From contig JAPDKE010000018.1 of NCBI GenBank assembly GCA_029258725.1, positions 18,824 to 82,823 of the forward strand: DNA of 64,000 bases, given 5' to 3'. Below, in pieces: positions 44,575 through 53,350 of this stretch. This DNA comes from a bacterium (GTDB taxonomy: Bacteria > Hydrothermota > UBA3072 > JAPDKE01). The notes below the pieces were generated by a model that was not told where the DNA came from, did no database searches, and saw only the letters and a list, made by a program, of their open reading frames with translations. The translations under genes and the position numbers were made by a program. Positions within the stretch are counted from its first letter, which is position 1. Every line of letters begins with the position of its first letter.

Positions 44575-45554
44575 AGGTGAAGATTGGGATAGCAGGTGCG
44601 GGTGCAATTGCCCAGGTTGCACACATCCCTGCGGTTCTCTCATGTGAGGAGGCAGAGATTTACGCACTCTGCGATGTTGATGAGGCAAGGCTGTATAAGC
44701 TGCAGGAGAAGTATAAGGTTAAAATATACACGGACTTTGAGGATATGGTGAAGGACGAAGAACTTGATGCGGTTATTATTGCAACCCCGAATTATCTTCA
44801 CTATCCCATGTGCATAGCAGCCCTTGAATACGGAAAATATGTTCTCTGTGAGAAACCCCTCGGGATAAATACAGAGGAGGTTGAAAGACTTGTTGAGTTT
44901 TCAAAAAAGCACGGAGACAAACTTGTTCCATGTTTCAACAACCGCCTTAGACCCGATGTAATAACCCTGAGAAAGTATGTGAAGGGAGGGGAGATAGGAA
45001 GGGTTTACTATGCAAAAACCGGATGGCTGAGGAAGATAGGACCCGAGACACCATCCTGGAGGCAGAGGAAAAGTGAGGCAGGTGGAGGGGTGCTTTTAAA
45101 TCTGGGAATCCATCTCCTGGACCATACCCTATGGATACTTGAGAAAAAGCCGGTGAGTGTATGCGCCTCCCTGCATCTCTCAGGCGAGGTTGAGGATGCT
45201 GGAGTTTGCATGATAAGGTTTGAGGATGACTCCTTCATGACCCTTGAGGCTGGATGGACATTGCTCTTTGAAAAGGACTTCACCTACTTCAATCTGTACG
45301 GTGAGCGCGGTTCTGCCTTACTTTCTCCGCTTAAGATAGAACAGGTTTACAAGGACGAGGTGAGGGAGATAACACCCAGGAAGCCTGAGAGGAATCCATT
45401 CAAGGTCTCCTGTGAGGAGCAGATAAAGAGGTTTGTTGAGTTTGTTCAGGGTAAGAAGAAGCCCCCATTCACTCCCGAAGATGCGCTTGCACTTTCCAGG
45501 ATAATAGATGCCGCATATCTTTCAAGCAGGGAAAAAAGGGAGGTGGAGCTCTGA
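44571..45554 (+). CDS. Gfo/Idh/MocA-family sugar oxidoreductase
   Basis: A 327-residue NAD(P)-dependent dehydrogenase: Rossmann motif GIAGAGAIAQVAHIP, the EKPLG motif with the catalytic Lys (CEKPLGIN), and the histidine-bearing segment LLNLGIHLLDHTLW. Members oxidise sugars or sugar nucleotides. Because the next gene contains a WbpD/WlbB-like N-acetyltransferase domain, a role as the C3 dehydrogenase in 2,3-diamino-sugar synthesis (WlbA/WbpB step) is attractive. No matching aminotransferase (WbpE) is here, so this stays inference. Confidence 0.9.
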   Translation: MKVKIGIAGAGAIAQVAHIPAVLSCEEAEIYALCDVDEARLYKLQEKYKVKIYTDFEDMVKDEELDAVIIATPNYLHYPMCIAALEYGKYVLCEKPLGINTEEVERLVEFSKKHGDKLVPCFNNRLRPDVITLRKYVKGGEIGRVYYAKTGWLRKIGPETPSWRQRKSEAGGGVLLNLGIHLLDHTLWILEKKPVSVCASLHLSGEVEDAGVCMIRFEDDSFMTLEAGWTLLFEKDFTYFNLYGERGSALLSPLKIEQVYKDEVREITPRKPERNPFKVSCEEQIKRFVEFVQGKKKPPFTPEDALALSRIIDAAYLSSREKREVEL

Positions 45555-47542
45555 TAAGGATACTGATTTTTTCCTTCCTTTTATTCCTCTCCTTTCCTCC
45601 ATCCCCGCTTTTCTTTCTCTCCTATGTTGCCTTTGTTTTTCTCTTTATGGAGCTGGAAAAGAAAGACAAAAAGGAGGCATTCTTCTTGGGATGGCTCGGT
45701 GGTGTTTTATTTTACCTTCTTTTGCTCCACTGGATTCTCTTTGCAAACATAGAGGGAGCAGGGAAAGTGTGGTCCATTTTTGCGTTCTTTCTTTTGATTG
45801 CCTATCTCGGAGTTTACTTCGGGATAGCATCCTTTTTTTCCTGTGCCTGGAAAAGATTTTATCTCTTCCCTCTCTTTTTCACCGCCCTTGAATTCTTCCG
45901 CTCCCTTTCTTCCTCCTTTGGATTTCCCTGGGGGAGTCTCTACTATACCCATGCAGACGCCTTTTATCTCAATCAGATAGTATCATTCCTTGGTCCCCAG
46001 GTTTTGACCCTTGCAGTCCTTTACATTAACTACTTCATCTATCGTGGGATAAAAGAAAAGAAAAATTTTGCCTATGCTGGAGGCATTGTCTTATTTCTCT
46101 TCCTTTACAGTGTTTTCACCATCCATGGAAAAAAATATCCCGGTGATACACAGGTCGCCCTTGTCCAGTTAAACATCCCTCCATTTCTCAAACGCTACGC
46201 CCCCGATTCCCTCAAACTTGAACGCATAAAGACATACGCCCGGGAAGATGCATGCCTTATTGTCTTCCCTGAGACGGCATCCCCATGCTATCCAGGAAAC
46301 TCAAGAAAGTGCAGGAAGTTTTTTGAGGAAATTTCCCGGGGAAGGACCATACTCATGGGCTCTCCGGATGCGGAGTATGGAAGGGATATAAAGAGGTACA
46401 GATTTTACAATGCTGCAATTCTTTTTGAGGATGGAAGAATGGGAGAAAGATACCGGAAGATATACCTGGTTCCATTTGTTGAAAGGCTTCCCTACGACGA
46501 TATAATTCCGGTTTTAAGAAAACTTGACTTCGGTCAGGGAAACTATTCCCCCGGTAAAGAATACAGGGTTTTCAGGACCTCATGCGGAAACTTTTCCTGC
46601 GGTATATGCTTTGAGTCCATATTTCCCAGGATATACCGGAGATTTGTGAGAAACGGTGCTGAGTTTTTTGTGAACATAACCGAGGATTCATGGTTCGGGA
46701 GAACCCTTGGACCCTATCAGCACTTCTCCATGGCGCGCATGCGCGCTGTGGAATACAGAAGATACATGCTGAGATGCGGAAATACCGGGATAACCGGAAT
46801 AATTGACCCATATGGAAGAGTTATAAGTAAACTTGGACTGTTTGAAGAGGGGGTTGTCCGGGGGAAGATAAAGAGAATAAGGGAAAAGACCCCATATGCG
46901 GTTATAGGGGATTTTGTGGGATGGATGCTTTTGCTTTTCTTCTCTCTTTCCCTTTTCTTTACCCCGAAACCCTATTACAAACACAGAACCGCAGTTGTGG
47001 ATAAAGGGGCAAGGATAGGAGAGGGGACGAAAATATGGCACTTCTCTCACATAATGGGAGGGGCTGAGATAGGAAGGAACTGTGTTATAGGGCAGAACTG
47101 CTTTGTTGGGAGAAGGGCAAAGATAGGGAATGGAGTCAAGCTTGAAAACAATGTCTCTGTTTTTGACCTGGTTACAATTGAGGATGATGTATTTGTGGGA
47201 CCATCCGCAACCTTCACAAACGACATAAATCCACGCGCCCCATATCCAAAGCATGGGAACTGGATACCAACGCTTGTCAAAAGGGGGGCGACCATAGGGG
47301 CGAATGCAACGATTCTTCCCGGTGTTACCATAGGGGAGTGGGCAATGGTTGGGGCGGGAAGTGTTGTGACAGAGGATGTTCCTGCCTATGCTATAGTTTA
47401 CGGAAATCCTGCAAGGGTTCATGGATACATATGTGAGTGCGGAGAAAAGCTGAAATTTGATGGAGAAAGGGCGGTGTGTGAGAAGTGCGGGAGGAGGTAT
47501 GAGAAGAAAGAGGGAAAAGTATTTCCATCGGAGTCTTTTTGA
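45551..47542 (+). CDS. Apolipoprotein N-acyltransferase fused to hexapeptide acetyltransferase and zinc ribbon
   Basis: A 663-residue fusion. Residues 1-~470 are Lnt: several N-terminal membrane helices, then the nitrilase fold with Glu in FPETASPCYPG, Lys in YRKIYLVPF and Cys in CGICFESIFP, and a last membrane helix (WMLLLFFSLSLFF). Residues about 478-620 are a left-handed beta-helix acetyltransferase like WbpD/WlbB (IGEGTKIWHFSHIM, PTLVKRGATIGANATILPG). A four-Cys ribbon ends it (CECGEKLKF ... CEKCGRRY). The first ATG (45647) would cut off a membrane helix; the frame reaches a CTG at 45551 overlapping the previous stop (CTGA) 7 nt after GGAGG, where neighbours use ATGA. CTG or the next codon ATA is the likely start. 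Confidence 0.85.
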   Translation: MIRILIFSFLLFLSFPPSPLFFLSYVAFVFLFMELEKKDKKEAFFLGWLGGVLFYLLLLHWILFANIEGAGKVWSIFAFFLLIAYLGVYFGIASFFSCAWKRFYLFPLFFTALEFFRSLSSSFGFPWGSLYYTHADAFYLNQIVSFLGPQVLTLAVLYINYFIYRGIKEKKNFAYAGGIVLFLFLYSVFTIHGKKYPGDTQVALVQLNIPPFLKRYAPDSLKLERIKTYAREDACLIVFPETASPCYPGNSRKCRKFFEEISRGRTILMGSPDAEYGRDIKRYRFYNAAILFEDGRMGERYRKIYLVPFVERLPYDDIIPVLRKLDFGQGNYSPGKEYRVFRTSCGNFSCGICFESIFPRIYRRFVRNGAEFFVNITEDSWFGRTLGPYQHFSMARMRAVEYRRYMLRCGNTGITGIIDPYGRVISKLGLFEEGVVRGKIKRIREKTPYAVIGDFVGWMLLLFFSLSLFFTPKPYYKHRTAVVDKGARIGEGTKIWHFSHIMGGAEIGRNCVIGQNCFVGRRAKIGNGVKLENNVSVFDLVTIEDDVFVGPSATFTNDINPRAPYPKHGNWIPTLVKRGATIGANATILPGVTIGEWAMVGAGSVVTEDVPAYAIVYGNPARVHGYICECGEKLKFDGERAVCEKCGRRYEKKEGKVFPSESF

Positions 47543-48872
47543 GGTTCCGGGAATTGATGAGGTGAAGGAGGCTGGAAGGAGGCTCGGGGTTCATGTCTAT
47601 GTTGTCGGGGGGACCCTGAGGGATATCCTGCTCGGGAAAAAGACCCGGGACCTGGATATAGCCGTTGAGGGGAGTGGAAGGAGGTTTGCGGAGGAACTCG
47701 GAAGGTTTATAGTCCTTAAAGAGGAGATGGATGATTACAGGGTTATAAGAAAGGGGTATTTTATAGATGTGATAGGGCTTGGGGAGAGACCCATTGAGGA
47801 GGATCTTAAAAGAAGGGATTTCACCATAAATTCTATGGGATACAGCATCTTCACCGGTGAATTCTTTGACCCCCTTGAAGGAATGAAGGATCTGGAAAGA
47901 AAACTCATAAGGGCGAATGGGGAGGAGAATATAAGAGAGGACCCATTGAGGATTTTGAGGGGATTGAGGCTCGGGGCTGCTCTTGGATTCAGGATAGAGG
48001 ATGAAACCCTCAAACTCTTTATAAAACACCGTGGACTTTTAAAAAAATCAGCCCCTGAAAGAATACACTATGAACTTATTCTTATGTTCAGGGCAAGATG
48101 TTCCGGGTATATTGTCCCGGAGGTGTTTGATGTAATATTTCCTGGATTTTTAAAAATGAGAGATGTTCCAAAGGAGGAGATGGACTGCCTTGAGCATTCA
48201 ATCCTTTCGCTCAAATACCTAGAAGAAATATGGGATGAACTTCCCCATTCCCCTCTTTCACAGTTCTCAAGAAAGATAAAGAGAAATGTTGGTGAGAGGC
48301 TCCATCTTTTAAAGATAGCCACCCTTCTGCACGACATAGGGAAGCCTGCGACCATGAGTGAAGAGAATGGGGAGATTCACTTCTACGGGCATGAGCAGTG
48401 GGGTGGGAGGTGGTGGGAAGAGGTGGGTGAAAATCTCAGGTTTTCCTGGAGGGAGATAGAATACATAAAAAGGATGATAGAGAATCACATGAGAATACAT
48501 CTGCTTGCTGCACAGCCAGAGGTTACAGAACGTGCGATAAGAAGGCTTGTTATGCGGTTTGGAAGCGAGGTTATGGACCTTTCTTTATTGACCTGGGCAG
48601 ATGCCCTTGCATCGGGAAATGAGCGGGATGTTGTCCCGGTTATAAAAGATATAATCTCCTACTATTATGCAATGAAAAACAAACCCAGACAGATTCTCAT
48701 GGGAAGGGACCTTTTGAGACACTTTAAACTAAAACCAGGTCCTCTCATAGGTGAGATTCTTTCGTCTGTCCAGGCTGCGTATGAGTCAGGGGATATAAGA
48801 ACAAAAAAAGAGGCACTTGAACTTGCAGCAAAGATTCTTGAAGAAAAGGGGGTGAGGATAAAACGCCCTTGA
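47499..48872 (+). CDS. cca: CCA-adding enzyme / poly(A) polymerase family protein with HD domain
   Basis: A 457-residue class II nucleotidyltransferase that builds or repairs the tRNA CCA end. The head has VVGGTLRDILLGKKTRDLDIAVEG (catalytic Asp pair) and the neck RRDFTINSMGYS, then REDPLRILRGLRLGA. An HD domain follows (LLHDIGKP and HEQWG), suggesting extra phosphohydrolase activity as in E. coli Cca. The start is uncertain: ATG at 47499 is directly behind GAGGAGGT (spacing too short), and an ATG at 47460 lacks a ribosome site. Either start overlaps the previous gene. Confidence 0.9.
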   Translation: MRRKREKYFHRSLFEVPGIDEVKEAGRRLGVHVYVVGGTLRDILLGKKTRDLDIAVEGSGRRFAEELGRFIVLKEEMDDYRVIRKGYFIDVIGLGERPIEEDLKRRDFTINSMGYSIFTGEFFDPLEGMKDLERKLIRANGEENIREDPLRILRGLRLGAALGFRIEDETLKLFIKHRGLLKKSAPERIHYELILMFRARCSGYIVPEVFDVIFPGFLKMRDVPKEEMDCLEHSILSLKYLEEIWDELPHSPLSQFSRKIKRNVGERLHLLKIATLLHDIGKPATMSEENGEIHFYGHEQWGGRWWEEVGENLRFSWREIEYIKRMIENHMRIHLLAAQPEVTERAIRRLVMRFGSEVMDLSLLTWADALASGNERDVVPVIKDIISYYYAMKNKPRQILMGRDLLRHFKLKPGPLIGEILSSVQAAYESGDIRTKKEALELAAKILEEKGVRIKRP

Positions 48873-48896
48873 TTTTCTCCTGATTTGTGATATTTT
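48869..48896 (+). promoter_or_regulatory. Promoter of the phosphodiesterase gene, leaderless
   Basis: TTGATT (48869-48874, overlapping the cca stop codon), 16-bp spacer, TATTTT (48891-48896), then TATCCC and the ATG at 48903. No Shine-Dalgarno is possible in such a transcript. Confidence 0.62.
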
Positions 48897-48902
48897 TATC
48901 CC

Positions 48903-50432
48903 ATGAAGGTTCTTGTTTTGGGACTTGATGGTGCCCCATTCAGGCTATGGGATGAATTGTGCAGAGAAATGCCTACCCTCAGAAAATTGAAGGATGAGGG
49001 GGCTTATGGAATTCTTGAGAGCACAATTCCAAGCCTGAGTTTGCTTGCATGGCCTGTATTCTATACCGGAAAGAACCCGGGTAAAATAGGGATATTTGTC
49101 ACAAAACTTGAAAAGGAGACCCTCTCGGATGTGAAACTCCCGACATCCAGGGATGTGAAATCCGAGGCATTCTGGGATGTTCTGGGGGATTACGGAAAGA
49201 AGGTCGGGGTTGTAAACATTCCTGTTACCTACCCGGCATGGAAGGTGAATGGATTCATGATAACAGGATTTTTAACCCCGTTCGGGGCGAAGGACTTCAC
49301 ATATCCTCCATCCCTGAAGGATGAAATTCCAGATTACATAATAGACCTTGAGATACTGACCGAAGATAAGAAACTTCCTGACAGGGATTTTGACAGGGAA
49401 AAGGTTCTTTCAAGGCAGTATGAGATAACCCGGAAAAGAAAAGAGGTATGTTTGAGGCTTATAAAGAGGTATTCCCCTGACTTTTTTGTGGTGAACTTCA
49501 AGGGTGTTGACAATGTTCAGCACATTTACTGGGATGTTCCTGAGAAGATAATGGAGTTCTTCAGGTTCATGGATGGTATTATAAAGGAATTTCTTGAGGT
49601 ATGCTCTCCCGAGTATGTCTTTATCATGTCAGACCATGGATTCCATCCAAGGAGCACGAAGTATTTCTATATAAACCGCTGGCTTGAACTGAATGGGTAC
49701 CTCAGAAGGAAGGTCAGTTTAAAGGCAAGGATTTCAAATCTCACGTATGTTGTTGGGATAAAGGTTGTTGAGTGGTTTCCTTTTATAAGAAATCTTGTTC
49801 CTGAGCGCGCAAAGAGAAAGGTGGTTGTTGAGGGAATGAGGGAGAGGATAGACTGGGAGCATACCCTTGCTTATGCAGACTGGCACAGGGGGATATACAT
49901 AAATAGAAGTCTTCCGGAGGAGAGAAGGAGGGCACTTGTAAAGGAAATAGTGGAAAAAATGAGAGAGGCAAGGGACCCTGAAACAGGGGAGAAAATATTC
50001 CAGAGAATACTCACAAAGGAGGAGGCATTTTCGGGTCCTTATACAGACATGCTTCCTGATATAATATGGCTTCCATCCGAGGGATACAGGATAAACGCAA
50101 ATCTCTATCCCTCCCTCACATCCCCAAGGCTTGATGCAATGCATACAACCGGGGAGCATATGGCTGACCCGCGTGGTATATGGGTTATGCATGGAAAGAA
50201 TGTGAAAAGGGAGAGAATGGATGCAAAAATCCAGGACCTCGCTCCCACAATTCTTGCCCTGATGGGTGTTCCTGTTCCTGAGGATATGGATGGTGAAATT
50301 CCAGATGCTTTCACAGAGCCTTTGAAGGTGGAGTATGTGAAAAGGGAAAGGAAAGAAAAGGGAGAGTTTGGATATACGGAAAAGGAGGAGGAAGAACTGG
50401 AAAAGAGACTGAAGGGGCTTGGATATTTATGA
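48903..50432 (+). CDS. Alkaline-phosphatase superfamily phosphodiesterase/nucleotide pyrophosphatase-like protein
   Basis: A 509-residue soluble enzyme of the type I phosphodiesterase/nucleotide pyrophosphatase group. The first metal Asp is in VLGLDGAPF, the nucleophile is probably in ESTIPSLSLLAWPVF (Ser/Thr), and further metal ligands are in FKGVDNVQHIYW, MSDHGFHPR and DAMHTTGEHMADPRG. No signal peptide, so it should act in the cytoplasm. The substrate is unknown; relatives are often found with polysaccharide or glycolipid genes. It has its own leaderless promoter and its stop overlaps the sirtuin gene (ATGA). Confidence 0.85.
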   Translation: MKVLVLGLDGAPFRLWDELCREMPTLRKLKDEGAYGILESTIPSLSLLAWPVFYTGKNPGKIGIFVTKLEKETLSDVKLPTSRDVKSEAFWDVLGDYGKKVGVVNIPVTYPAWKVNGFMITGFLTPFGAKDFTYPPSLKDEIPDYIIDLEILTEDKKLPDRDFDREKVLSRQYEITRKRKEVCLRLIKRYSPDFFVVNFKGVDNVQHIYWDVPEKIMEFFRFMDGIIKEFLEVCSPEYVFIMSDHGFHPRSTKYFYINRWLELNGYLRRKVSLKARISNLTYVVGIKVVEWFPFIRNLVPERAKRKVVVEGMRERIDWEHTLAYADWHRGIYINRSLPEERRRALVKEIVEKMREARDPETGEKIFQRILTKEEAFSGPYTDMLPDIIWLPSEGYRINANLYPSLTSPRLDAMHTTGEHMADPRGIWVMHGKNVKRERMDAKIQDLAPTILALMGVPVPEDMDGEIPDAFTEPLKVEYVKRERKEKGEFGYTEKEEEELEKRLKGLGYL

Positions 50433-51139
50433 TGGAGGAAGTAAGGAAAAGACTAAAAGAAGCCAAAAAGGTTGTTGTTTTAACAGGTGCAGGAATATCG
50501 CAGGAGAGCGGTATTCCAACCTTCAGGGGGAGAGATGGGCTGTGGAAGAATTACAAGCCTGAGGAACTTGCAACCCCTGAGGCGTTCAGGAGAAATCCAC
50601 AGCTTGTCTGGGAGTGGTATAACTGGAGGAGGGAGATAATAAGAAAGGCAGAGCCAAATCCTGCCCATCTTGCACTGGTTGAGCTTGAAAAAAGGTATCC
50701 TTTCTTTTACCTCATAACCCAGAATGTTGATGGGCTTCATCAGCGTGCCGGGAATAAAAATGTTCTTGAACTCCATGGAAACATATGGAGGAACTTCTGT
50801 TTTGAGTGTGGAAAGGAGTACCGTGGGGAGATAACCCCTCAGGTTCCAAGGTGTGAGTGTGGAGGTTACATAAGACCAGGGGTTGTGTGGTTTGGTGAGC
50901 CTCTGCCTGCGGATGTTCTGAGGAAGGCGTGGGAGGTATCTGCACAGGCAGAGGTTTTCCTGGTTATAGGGACATCGGGTGTTGTTCAGCCTGCAGCCTC
51001 TTTGCCCCTTGTTGCAAAGGAACATGGGGCATGGGTGGTTGAGATAAATCCCCAGGAGACTGCCTTAACTCCCTGGGTGGATGCATCTTTAAGGGGAACC
51101 GCATGCCAGCTTTTACCTGAGATTGTAAAAGGAGGGTGA
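50429..51139 (+). CDS. cobB: NAD-dependent protein deacylase (sirtuin)
   Basis: Removes acetyl or acyl groups from lysines, consuming NAD. The 236-residue protein has the sirtuin motifs GAGISQESGIPTFRG, TQNVDGLHQRAG and the catalytic His in LHGNIW. The zinc ribbon is CFECG ... CECGG, with an unusual CxC second pair. VVWFGEPLP and GTSGVVQPAA complete the NAD site. It lacks the Tyr-Arg pair that marks desuccinylases in the class III position as far as I can see, so deacetylation is the default call. Confidence 0.94.
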   Translation: MMEEVRKRLKEAKKVVVLTGAGISQESGIPTFRGRDGLWKNYKPEELATPEAFRRNPQLVWEWYNWRREIIRKAEPNPAHLALVELEKRYPFFYLITQNVDGLHQRAGNKNVLELHGNIWRNFCFECGKEYRGEITPQVPRCECGGYIRPGVVWFGEPLPADVLRKAWEVSAQAEVFLVIGTSGVVQPAASLPLVAKEHGAWVVEINPQETALTPWVDASLRGTACQLLPEIVKGG

Positions 51140-51140
51140 A

Positions 51141-51527
51141 ATGGAAAGGAAATCTGCAAGGGATATAGCAAGGGAGGAGACAAAAAGGGCAGAGGAGGAG
51201 CAGAGGGGTATAAACTTTGGTCACCGGATATTCAGAAAGGATAACCCCGAATTTGCATCCCTTTTCTTAGAGTTCTGGAGGGGTTCGAAGCGCGGGGAGG
51301 CTATACCCAGGAAGTACAAGGAGCTGATGGAACTCGCCATTGTTCTTGTTCTACACTGCAAGCCATGCATTTTCCTCCATACAAAGCTCTGCCTGGACGC
51401 AGGGGCAAGCAGGGAGGAAATACTCGAGACTGCCCAGATTGCAATATCAATGGGTGGTGGGGTGGTTTACGAATACGTTGGCTACCTCATGGAAGCCCTG
51501 GAATCCTTGACAGAAACAGAAGAATAA
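51141..51527 (+). CDS. Carboxymuconolactone decarboxylase / AhpD-like protein
   Basis: A 128-residue all-helical protein with the AhpD signature E...C-x2-C-x3-H (LHCKPCIFLH). The redox-active cysteine pair suggests peroxidase or disulfide-relay activity rather than decarboxylation. GASREEILETAQIAISMGGG is the conserved second half. It starts 8 nt after AGGAGG and 1 bp after the sirtuin stop, so both are in one operon. Confidence 0.9.
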   Translation: MERKSARDIAREETKRAEEEQRGINFGHRIFRKDNPEFASLFLEFWRGSKRGEAIPRKYKELMELAIVLVLHCKPCIFLHTKLCLDAGASREEILETAQIAISMGGGVVYEYVGYLMEALESLTETEE

Positions 51528-51550
51528 ACCTGTATTTTTCACTCACGGGG

Positions 51551-51578
51551 TTGACTTTTTATTTATTTGTGTTATTTT
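51551..51578 (+). promoter_or_regulatory. Promoter of the TonB receptor/metal transporter operon
   Basis: TTGACT (51551-51556), 16-bp spacer, TATTTT (51573-51578). Start expected near 51585, with a short leader containing AAAAGGAGG. Confidence 0.65.
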
Positions 51579-51594
51579 TCTTGAAAAAGTAACA
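51570..51594. promoter_or_regulatory. Palindrome over the -10 box, candidate operator
   Basis: TGTTATTTTTC and GAAAAAGTAACA form a near-perfect inverted repeat (one extra base in the right arm) around TT, covering the -10 element and start site. The operon it precedes encodes outer-membrane and inner-membrane metal uptake, so a metal-responsive repressor is a reasonable guess. It could also be a small RNA hairpin. Confidence 0.5.
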
Positions 51595-51610
51595 CCAAAA
51601 GGAGGTGGAG

Positions 51611-53350
51611 ATGGTGCTCTGGCTTTTCTTTATGCAGGATACGCTTAAGGTGTATTATCTTGATGAGGTTATTGTTACCGGAACCCCTATTGTGAGTTTG
51701 CTTAGAGAGATGCCGGTATCTGTTTCCTTTGTTTCCCCTGATGATATGAAGGGGATGTACTTCCATTCGACCCTTGATGCCCTCTCTTTCACTCCTGGCG
51801 TTTCCATCGAAAAGACAGGTCCTTTTGGAAGGGCGGATGTGATAATAAGAGGAATAGGAAGCAGGGGTAGGAGGATAGCACTGCTTGTAGATGGAAGACC
51901 GGAGAAGATGGGGATTTTTGGGTGTACTGTAACTCACTCCTTCCCGATGAATATGGCAGAGAGGATTGAGGTTGTGAGGGGTCCCCTTTCTGTCCTCTAC
52001 GGTTCCGATGCACTTGGTGGTGTTGTAAACATATTAACAGGAACCCCTGACAAACTCTTCACAGGGCTTGCCCATCTCTCGAGGGGTTCCTGGGGAACCC
52101 AGGATGTGAGGGTTAAGATGGGCTCGAGGGTTGAGGATGTGTATTTTATACTTTCAGCAAACCTTGCAGAGACCGATGGATATCTCCCCAACTCTGCATA
52201 CGAAGGAGAGGACTTCTGGGGAAAGGCAGGGTATAAGAAAAAAGACTGGGAAGTTTCCTTTTCCGCAAAGTACTTTGACGGATACAAGGAAGAACCTGCA
52301 AGGGTGACGGATACAGAACCTTCAGATAGATGGAACAGGTACATGAGGGGGTCCCTTGACTTTGGTGTTGATTTCCCTTATGGAAACCTGAGGGTTTACA
52401 GAACATACGGAGAACATATGTTCTCCAGTGGATGGCACTCCACCGACAGGACCGATGGGATAAGGTTTCAGGGGAAGTATAAATTTTCTGGAAATCTCCT
52501 TGTTTTTGGAGGAGAGTGGAAACTTCAGGCTGGAGAGATAATATCCATGGGAAAATCTTTTGAAAGAAAAACCTATGGAGGTTTTGTTTACGACCGCTGG
52601 AAGATATGGAAACTTTCCCTTGATGCAGGAGTAAGATACGAGGTGGATAGAAGCAATCATGTTATTTCCCCATACGGGGGTATTGTTTTCCATCCTGATG
52701 ATGGCACTCGCATAAGGCTTGCTTTCAGTGACGGATACAGGATTCCCCAGATAAGCGAACTCTATGCATTTCCCTCTTCGGATTCAACCCTTAAGCCCGA
52801 AAAACTCCTCAATGCTGAATTTGGAATATCAAGAAAGATTGGTGGTTTTATCCTTGATGGGTCTCTTTACTGGATGCGTGCAAGGGACTTCATTGCTCTT
52901 GTTCCCCAGGAGGGATTCCCCCGTTACAGGTTTGAAAATACAGACCCATTTGTTTACAAAGGAGCAGAGGTAGGGATAATCTATACTGCGGGATGGATAA
53001 AAGGAGAGGCCTTTTATTCATACCTTGACCCCGGAGAGAGGACCAGAGGGAAGGCAAAACATACCTTGACTTTCTCTCTCTATGCTGAAAAGAGACCTCT
53101 TGGGTTTGGAATAAACGGAAAATACGTGCGTGATTACTATGCAGACGACAATGGAGAAAACCCCCTTCCCAACTATTTCCTCGTTAATACGCGGTTTAAC
53201 TTCTCTCCCTTCCCCTTCCTGAGGTTTTTCATCCATGTTGAAAACCTCCTTGATACGGATTATGAACTCTACGTTGACATCCCTGATGCAGCCGGTGTCT
53301 ATGAAATGCCTGGAAGGAATATAACAGTTGGAGGCGAAGTTGCTTTTTAG
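51611..53350 (+). CDS. TonB-dependent outer-membrane receptor
   Basis: A 579-residue receptor. After a short N-terminal hydrophobic stretch comes the TonB box region (LDEVIVTGTP). The plug domain spans about residues 25-140, with the PGVSIEKTG, RGIGSRGRRIALLVDG and VVRGPLSVLYGSDALGGVVNI blocks. A 22-strand-type barrel follows, ending in a final aromatic strand (NITVGGEVAF). It imports a chelate or cofactor using TonB energy. The ATG at 51611 is 5 nt after GGAGG and is preferred to a GTG at 51605. The next three genes form a metal-type ABC importer, so the ligand is likely a metal or metal complex. Confidence 0.95.
   Translation: MVLWLFFMQDTLKVYYLDEVIVTGTPIVSLLREMPVSVSFVSPDDMKGMYFHSTLDALSFTPGVSIEKTGPFGRADVIIRGIGSRGRRIALLVDGRPEKMGIFGCTVTHSFPMNMAERIEVVRGPLSVLYGSDALGGVVNILTGTPDKLFTGLAHLSRGSWGTQDVRVKMGSRVEDVYFILSANLAETDGYLPNSAYEGEDFWGKAGYKKKDWEVSFSAKYFDGYKEEPARVTDTEPSDRWNRYMRGSLDFGVDFPYGNLRVYRTYGEHMFSSGWHSTDRTDGIRFQGKYKFSGNLLVFGGEWKLQAGEIISMGKSFERKTYGGFVYDRWKIWKLSLDAGVRYEVDRSNHVISPYGGIVFHPDDGTRIRLAFSDGYRIPQISELYAFPSSDSTLKPEKLLNAEFGISRKIGGFILDGSLYWMRARDFIALVPQEGFPRYRFENTDPFVYKGAEVGIIYTAGWIKGEAFYSYLDPGERTRGKAKHTLTFSLYAEKRPLGFGINGKYVRDYYADDNGENPLPNYFLVNTRFNFSPFPFLRFFIHVENLLDTDYELYVDIPDAAGVYEMPGRNITVGGEVAF

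Noticed and set aside
47457..47498. TTG/ATG starts upstream of the chosen cca start
   Set aside because: They overlap deeper into the acetyltransferase fusion and have no Shine-Dalgarno; kept only as alternatives.
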